A stretch of DNA of 64,000 nucleotides from NCBI GenBank assembly GCA_016584305.1, contig JACEEZ010016532.1, positions 85,587 through 149,586 on the forward strand. Reading direction: 5' to 3'. Below, in pieces: positions 58,968 through 64,000 of the stretch (its first letter is position 1; the number at the start of each line of letters is the position of its first letter). Under the pieces are notes generated by a model. It was not told the DNA's origin. It ran no database searches and saw only the letters and a list, made by a program, of their open reading frames with translations. The stretch comes from Chionoecetes opilio. Taxonomy: Eukaryota; Arthropoda; Malacostraca; Decapoda; Majidae. A program made the translations under genes and the position numbers.

Positions 58968-59228
58968 TACATCACTGTTCGGAAGTGAGAGAGGCGGGCG
59001 ACCGCACACACTTATACACACCCACACATGACTCCCTCCACCGCGCTGCTTAAATTTATGTTAATCTTGCGTATAATTTACTTTGGTGAATAATCTGGAA
59101 TTATAGCAATAGCAAAATTGCACTGTTTTTCGGAGGGCCTCCGCCGAACCCCTGAGACTGGCTCACCGAACCCCTGGGGTTTGATCGAACCCAGGTTAAG
59201 AACCACTGTTCTATACCGTCACACCGGT

Positions 59229-59496
59229 CATCTGAGTATGCCGAGCACACGATTATGATCTGTTGGTATTCGACTGTCCTTCCTGTATTAGTGTGGTAAC
59301 CGCACAACGACATCGGAACGAGAAAGAAACAACGAAAATCAAGAGAAGAGAAATGAGGAGAATAAAGGAAGGAAGAAGGAAAAATTGATAAAGTCAGCTA
59401 AATCACAGAAACACAACAGGACCCAGGTCCAGTAGTTATCTATGACTCATAAATTATAAGACAAGATTATGATTATCAGACACAAAAATTTATTAA
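59229..59496. other. No gene seen
   Basis: Short unassigned stretch, purine-rich at about 59318-59390. Confidence 0.5.
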
Positions 59497-60186
59497 CCCT
59501 TTCACGCACGAAAAGTTTAATAAGTTTTTCCGTCCACTGCAACATCCGTCTTATGTTCCCTAAGGGGCTCCGCGAAATGGCCTGACTGTGCGGCGAATTA
59601 TTTTTTTATGTGATCAATTTCACCAACGTGTATTCTTCTGGCATTATTATATATCATTGGTTTTGCAAGAGATTATTCTGCCTTATGAAAGAAAAAAATA
59701 ACAAGAAATGCAAATAAATAGCGGAATTTACCGACTCCGAAAAAATATTGAGTAATGAGAAATAAGAAATACTTACGTTCACCACTTCGTAGCTCGAAAC
59801 TTCCTGAGTCAACTTTTTATGGTTTATATGCCAAGAAAAGCGAATTTTTATGAGGATTCCAACGCTACCATTATAATTTTCATATGGCCATTATGGCCAG
59901 CTCGGGACACGTTTTAAAGGGACGACAAGTCGCGCACACAGGCTGCCTGCTGAGTGGAAACTGACACACAAACCCTTATCATTTCACATCCACTCACACG
60001 AGAGTTGACAATTAGTTTATTTTATAGGTCTAGGTTGGATCTTTAACGCAAACAAAAATTGACGCAATTCTGATAAATACTTTATTTTTGGCGAATTTTT
60101 AACTGGTTTTTGACGCAATTCGCGTCAAAAGCTCAGATTGCAGACGGGCCCGTTTTGACGCGATCGCGTCACCGTGCGTGAAAGGG
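59497..60186. mobile_element. piggyBac-like MITE U with TTAA duplication
   Basis: CCCTTTCACGCACG at the left and CGTGCGTGAAAGGG at the right are perfect inverted repeats. TTAA flanks both ends (59493-59496, 60187-60190). TTAA targets with CCC-type termini are the piggyBac signature. Subterminal TTGACGCAATT and TTTTGACGCGATCGCG motifs recur on the right. No ORF of note. Confidence 0.85.
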
Positions 60187-61266
60187 TTAAACATACACAG
60201 ATTAGTGCTAACTATCAGGACAGAACACGGACTCACTTATGACTCATTTAGGGTAAGATGACAAAATAGACTCCACTAATTAGGGCGTGCCCTACGTGCA
60301 TGTCACCAATACGCCATCAATTATTGTAATCCTGATTGAAGCAAAAATATGAGGATACACCTAATGGGCGTGACCATAAGAATATAAGGAAGCTACAAGA
60401 GGCCGTGAGACCTACATGAGGTAGTTCCTGTACTTAACACTACCTACATCCACCTCTCTTCCCCATGCATGAATTTATCCAGACTCCTCTTAAAGATCCC
60501 TATTGACTCTGCACTGACCACCTGATGACCGAGTCCATTCCAATCATTCACCACCCTATTTGTGAACCAGTTTCTCCCTATTTCCTTTTTAAATACGCTT
60601 TTCCAGCTTGAATCCGTTACTTATTGTTCTACCCTGCTTACTAGCCGTAAGAACTTTTCCTACATCACCTATATTGTATCCTTTAACCACTTAAAAACTT
60701 CCATTAGATCGCCCCTTACTCTACGTCTCTCGAGCGAATGTAAATTTGATAGCTTCAATTTCTTCTTATAACTAAAGTTATGCATCCTATGAATCATTTT
60801 GGTCATCCTTCTCTGCACTGATTCTAACAAGGCTATATCCCTATCCTGTAATATGGAGACCAAAACTGAACTGCAAAGTCTAGGTGAGGTCTGGACTAGT
60901 GCCAAATAAAGCTTTAGAATAACCTCAGCACTTCTACTTTTAACACTCCTGGTCTTAACCTTAACGGTCTCAATCTTAACACCCTGGTAGCTCAATTTCT
61001 AGCCTCAATACATTGATTCCTAGAATGGAGGTCTGTGGCTACCCGCACTCCCAGGTCATTCGCACCTTCTGATCTTTTCTGCGACACATTGCGTATAGTG
61101 TACCTATTACCAGGATTTTTTCTACTAACATTCATTATGCTACACTTATCAATATTTAATTCCATCTGCCATTTATCTACCCACTCATTTAAGTTATCTA
61201 AGTCTCCTTGCAGTATGTTTACATCACAATGTGATCTAATAATCCTACCTACCTTAGTATCATACG

Positions 61267-62290
61267 CAGAGCTGGGCGGAGCGCAAACGAAAGTGCAAAT
61301 GCGCAATTTGCGCTCCATATAAAATATTTGCGCTCTGCGCAAAACGCCGAAAATTTGCGCTTTTGGAGTTTGCGCTCTCGATATTTTATAAGTCTGCAAA
61401 TGCGCAAACTTAGCAGAAAAACTTTGCCAAGACACTCAAATGACGTAAAATAAAAAAATTCCCGTCTATCTCCAGTCCAGGAGATCAAGGCAAAGGTGGG
61501 CGACCACAACGGCAACGGCAACAACGACGCCCCGGTCCAGGCCCGGCCCAGCACCTTCGAGTACATGAAGGCGGCAAGGAGGCCGTTGTCCCAGGGGGAC
61601 GTGAACGAGGAACTGGAGAAGAACTTGCACTCCTGGACCCAGCTGGACGTCCAGGATAACGTGCCTCTGTCACCTGACATGTTTCCCATGGAGCACAGGC
61701 AGATCTGGGTGGATCTGTTCATCAGGTACAACACTCCAGTGCCCTCCTCAGCGGCGGTAGAGCGGCTGTTCAGCATGGGCTCAGACGTCATGAGGCCGAA
61801 GCGATCGAGTCTGACGGCCAAGAACTTCGAGAAGCTGGTGTTCCTCAAGGGTAACATGAACCTCCTCAAGGGTCGTTGGGAGCTGGAGGACAGTGACGAG
61901 GAGGACTAATATTAGTATTGTGTATTTTCATTTTTCAACTATTTTGTGTTGTTTTGACAGTTAAATCTTATTTTTTATATAAACTTGTGTTCAATAAATG
62001 CTTCAAATACTGTAAACATTCAATCTTTTAATCATTTATACACTTTATATTAATTTAACATAGAATTTTTCAGTTTGCAGACTAAAAAATGAGGTTTGCA
62101 CTTTAACTTTTATGTTTGCGCTTTAATTTTTTTTATTTGCGGTCTAGTTTTTTTTTTGCGCTAGAAATTTGTGCTTTTGCGCTTGCGCTCCGCCTTTTTT
62201 CGAGAATTTTGTGCTTTTGCGCTTTGCGGACTCTATCGCGAAAATTTGCGCTTTGCGGACTAAGGAAAAAAATTTGCGCGCCCAGCTCTG
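61267..62290 (+). mobile_element. hAT-type element hAT2, dimerisation exon only
   Basis: CAGAGCTGGGCGGAGCGCAA at the left and GCGCGCCCAGCTCTG at the right, with exact 8-bp duplication ATCATACG (61259-61266, 62291-62298). Subterminal AAATTTGCGCT/AGCGCAAATTT motifs are dense on both sides. One coding exon remains (61481-61909). Confidence 0.92.
61481..61909 (+). CDS. hAT transposase C-terminal dimerisation exon, intact
   Basis: Preceded by an acceptor-like TCTATCTCCAGTCCAG (61465-61480) and open for 142 codons to TAA. No ATG start is needed if it is spliced on; the usual upstream nuclease domain is absent. The C-terminal half has MFPMEHRQIWVDLFIRY, VPSSAAVERLFSMGSDV, RPKRSSLTAKNFEKLV and FLKGNMNLL, the hallmark of the hAT dimerisation region, followed by an acidic tail (EDSDEED). 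AATAAA follows at about 61994. The open frame, in a window of broken genes, suggests either recent insertion or selection. Expression is not shown by sequence alone. Confidence 0.85.
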   Translation, partial: EIKAKVGDHNGNGNNDAPVQARPSTFEYMKAARRPLSQGDVNEELEKNLHSWTQLDVQDNVPLSPDMFPMEHRQIWVDLFIRYNTPVPSSAAVERLFSMGSDVMRPKRSSLTAKNFEKLVFLKGNMNLLKGRWELEDSDEED

Positions 62291-62434
62291 ATCATACGTA
62301 AACTTGCTGATATCACTACTAATTCCACTATCTAAGTCGTTGATGTAAATAAAAAATAGTAATGGACCCACAGCGGACCCTTGTGGAACCCCACTTGTTA
62401 CCAGATAGAGACAACCAATAATCGTTTGTATAGT

Positions 62435-62908
62435 TGTAAGTAGGGAAGGTACCTTACAGAAGGAGAGAGTTGCCACTCAAATAAATTTACATAAATATAT
62501 AAGCAGGGACACAAGAGAGTAGGTAGACATCATTCTGATATATAACTTCTGAGAAAAAGTCTCAGATAGACTACCCTGAGGCCATGGGCACCTTAGAAAT
62601 AGTAAGTGAACCCAACGTCTTGTAATGCGGAATTATTATGCTGTAACGTAGCATTTAATATTGTTATTCAAAAGTTATAGGATGTTATATGAATATGCAT
62701 AGAATATTATAAGGTGTGTTAAGTTATAGGATGTTATGGAATGTTATATGAAAATGTATAGCATAGTAAAGGGAGTGTTAAAAGTTGTTAATATAGAATG
62801 CACGGAGAAAAGTTATCTCGGAAAATACAATCATGTTCCCTTTTGAACCCCGAAGTCTTGACTTAGACAGGGAACACAAAAAGTTTGTGCAACCTTGCAA
62901 CCATGACA
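62435..62908 (+). repeat. Probable 5' LTR of an LTR retrotransposon
   Basis: Starts TGTAAGTAGGGAAGG where the LINE at 60362-62434 stops, and ends ...CATGACA just before a primer-binding-site-like stretch. TATAGGATGTTATATGAA-type direct repeats occur at about 62675-62755. The 3' LTR is beyond the window, so the left limit rests on the LINE break and the TG start. Confidence 0.55.
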
Positions 62909-63130
62909 AATGGTGGCAGCAGTGGGATTTATTAATTGTTGCAAGGATAGTTGCGATGAAAAGTCAATTGATTTGTTATCGCTAGGATGAGTGATGTGTT
63001 GGTGGAATATATTGATGTATAGGTTGATAGAAGCATAGGATTCATATGTTGCAAGGAGATGTTGCACTGGAGGTCATGACACACTGGATAAGAAGTAATA
63101 AGAATAACTGATTAGTGCAAATTTAACATT

Positions 63131-63668
63131 GTCAGGCCTCACCTAGACTATGCAGTTCAGTTTTGGTCTCCATATTACAGGATGGATATAGGCTTGTTAG
63201 AAACAGTGCAGAGAAGGATGACCAAAATTATACAAGGGATGCGTAACTTTTGTTATGAGAGGAAATTGAAGTTATTAAAATTACACTCACTCGAGAGATG
63301 CAGAGTAAGGGGCGATCTGATAGAAGTTTTTAAGTGGATAAAGGGATTTAATAAAGGAGAGGTAGGAAAAGTTCTTACGGCTTTTAACCAGGGTAGAACT
63401 AGAAGTAACGGATTCAAGCTGGAAAAGCGTAGATTTAGAAAGGAAATAGGGAAAAACTGGTTCACAAATAGGGTGGTGAATGAATGGAATGGTCTCAGTA
63501 GACAGGTAGTTAGTGCAGAGTCATTAGGGAGCTTTAAAGAGGAGCTGGATAGGTTCATGGATGGGGATGAAAGGTGGATGTAGGTAGTGTTAGGTGACAG
63601 GAACTACCACGTGTAGGCCTCGCGGCCTCTTATAGCTTCCTTATTTTCTTATGTTCTTATGTTCTTAT
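63131..63668 (+). pseudogene. LINE C-terminal fragment inserted in the LTR element
   Basis: Open at 63182-63583: LLETVQRRMTKIIQGMRNF, LERCRVRGDLIEVFKWIK, RKEIGKNWFTNRVVNEWNG, FKEELDRFMDGDERWM, then a stop. The 3' end carries TTCTTATGTTCTTATGTTC, a microsatellite tail. It is 5' truncated just upstream, at RPHLDYAVQFWSPYY. The C-terminal frame is intact, so it is probably younger than the copy at 60362-62434. Confidence 0.85.
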
Positions 63669-63728
63669 TGAGGGAAGGAAGATTGGTTCAAATGTTATGG
63701 GAATGAACCGTAGAGTTCTCCAAATAAT

Positions 63729-64000
63729 ATGGGCAAGAATATCAACAATGAATTGGTAGTGCTAGCGGCAGTCAATAACAACACAGAGCAGGTTTTTCTA
63801 GAAATACAGGTAGAAGAAAAGGATATATTAGCCTTACTTGACACAGGGGCAGGATTATATATAATATCTCGTGAAGCCATCAATGAAATATGAAACAAAC
63901 AAACAAATTTACCCAACTAGGAGCATTATTCGCAATGCCAGTGGGATGTCATGTTAACTTCAGGAAAGTAGTACTATATGTACAATGTGACTATGTAAGT
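63729..64000 (+). pseudogene. Retropepsin-type protease region
   Basis: Open from an ATG at 63729 with LEIQVEEKDILALLDTGAG, containing the catalytic DTG motif, then LYIISREAINEI and a stop at 63891. After a one-base shift it continues FTQLGALFAMPVGCHVNF to the edge of the window. This is the aspartic protease of an LTR retrotransposon polyprotein. The frame break, or a frameshift site, lies near 63890. RT, RNase H and integrase would lie beyond the window. Confidence 0.75.

Larger units (their letters stand above)
57281..59208. mobile_element. hAT-type element hAT4
   Basis: The ends CAGTGGTTCTTAACCTTTTC and CCAGGTTAAGAACCACTG, with exact 8-bp duplication TTCTATAC (57273-57280, 59209-59216). 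It is inverted relative to hAT3 and contains K2 and J3. Confidence 0.9.
53617..59228. mobile_element. Small foldback element T, split by two hAT-type elements
   Basis: CCGGTGTGGCGGTATAGAAGATCCG at 53617 is matched by CGGATCTTCTATAC (57268-57280) and CGTCACACCGG (59217-59227) in inverted order. Removing hAT3 and hAT4 leaves a foldback of about 270 bp that includes TAGCGCATGCGCAGAA. A T-element target duplication was not found. Confidence 0.6.
60362..62434 (-). pseudogene. Non-LTR retrotransposon RT, split by hAT2 and truncated by an LTR element
   Basis: The 5' part (62434-62299) reads LYLVTSGVPQGSAVGPLLF and IYINDLDSGISSDISKF. After the hAT2 insert, the frame resumes DTKVGRIIRSH, NEWVDKWQMELNIDKCSIM and GANDLGVRVATDLHSRNQC (61260-60992). 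Then come LLESVQRRMTKMIHRMHNF and LERRRVRGDLMEVFKWLK (60830-60690) and a 3' end near 60362. The insertion falls exactly in the RT catalytic box, and the remaining residues there (KFTYD) are already non-canonical. Same family as 63131-63668. Confidence 0.85.
62909..64000 (+). mobile_element. LTR retrotransposon internal region, incomplete
   Basis: TGGTGGCAGCAGTGGGAT (62911-62928) is a primer-binding site of the kind used by many Ty3/gypsy elements. A LINE fragment interrupts at 63131-63668. Protease coding follows to the window edge. Confidence 0.65.

Overview
This window reads as non-coding genomic DNA of an arthropod, most likely a decapod crustacean. That assignment is an inference from content: several non-LTR retrotransposon lineages with CR1/L2/Jockey-like and RTE-like coding, tRNA-derived SINEs, hAT, pogo/Tigger-like, Harbinger-like, piggyBac-like and THAP-linked DNA transposons, long (TA)n tracts, and scattered CCTAA/TTAGG-like pentamers. 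No bacterial gene organisation is present. Nearly every recognisable coding stretch belongs to a mobile element, and nearly all are broken by frameshifts, stops or insertions. The only candidate host exon is a short terminal-exon-like ORF at about 45.63-45.86 kb.

Layout. 0-4.3 kb: a Harbinger-like composite whose terminus is amplified as eight 32-bp tandem copies, with TA-flanked pogo-like elements (A1 holding B1 holding a SINE; G) inserted in it. 4.3-9.3 kb: LINE remnants on the minus strand, one split by a 1.6-kb TIR element carrying a GT-rich minisatellite. 9.8-14.5 kb: a nearly full-length plus-strand LINE with a zinc-finger/coiled-coil/SGNH-esterase ORF1 and an APE endonuclease-RT ORF2. 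14.5-15.4 kb: a foldback element. 16.3-21.4 kb: an exon-intron remnant of a THAP plus DDE_Tnp_4 transposase gene, with three foldback MITEs in it that have TTA/TAA duplications. 21.8-25.9 kb: a LINE endonuclease remnant split by pogo-like element J1, then an RTE-like reverse transcriptase. 26.6-28.5 kb: a 30-bp satellite of about 64 copies.

29.2-41.0 kb is the most unusual part. At least ten pogo-like elements of five families (A-E) lie end to end, separated only by TA or (TA)n, with further nesting (C2 holds B2 holds a SINE holds a Harbinger-like MITE with a TTA duplication). Families B and E carry SINEs as fixed cargo. Family D carries tandem ~152-bp units derived from a LINE C-terminal zinc knuckle. 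43.0-45.6 kb: a 2.6-kb TA-flanked element. 47-50.6 kb: a LINE, a SINE and a hAT-type element. 51-52.5 kb: hairpins and a small hAT MITE. 53.6-59.2 kb: two neighbouring hAT-type elements with 8-bp duplications; one holds a pogo transposase pseudogene and a further hAT MITE, the other a deleted relative (J3). 59.5-60.2 kb: a TTAA-flanked piggyBac-like element. 60.4-64 kb: a minus-strand LINE split by a hAT that retains only the dimerisation exon, and truncated by an LTR retrotransposon (5' LTR, primer-binding site, protease DTG motif), itself split by a LINE 3' fragment.

The elements interact by nesting, not by operons. Insertions can be ordered in time because many junctions keep exact target-site duplications (TA, TTA/TAA, TTAA, or 8 bp). 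At one junction (J1) removing the insert restores an open LINE reading frame. All boundaries are read by eye; copy identities were not computed.
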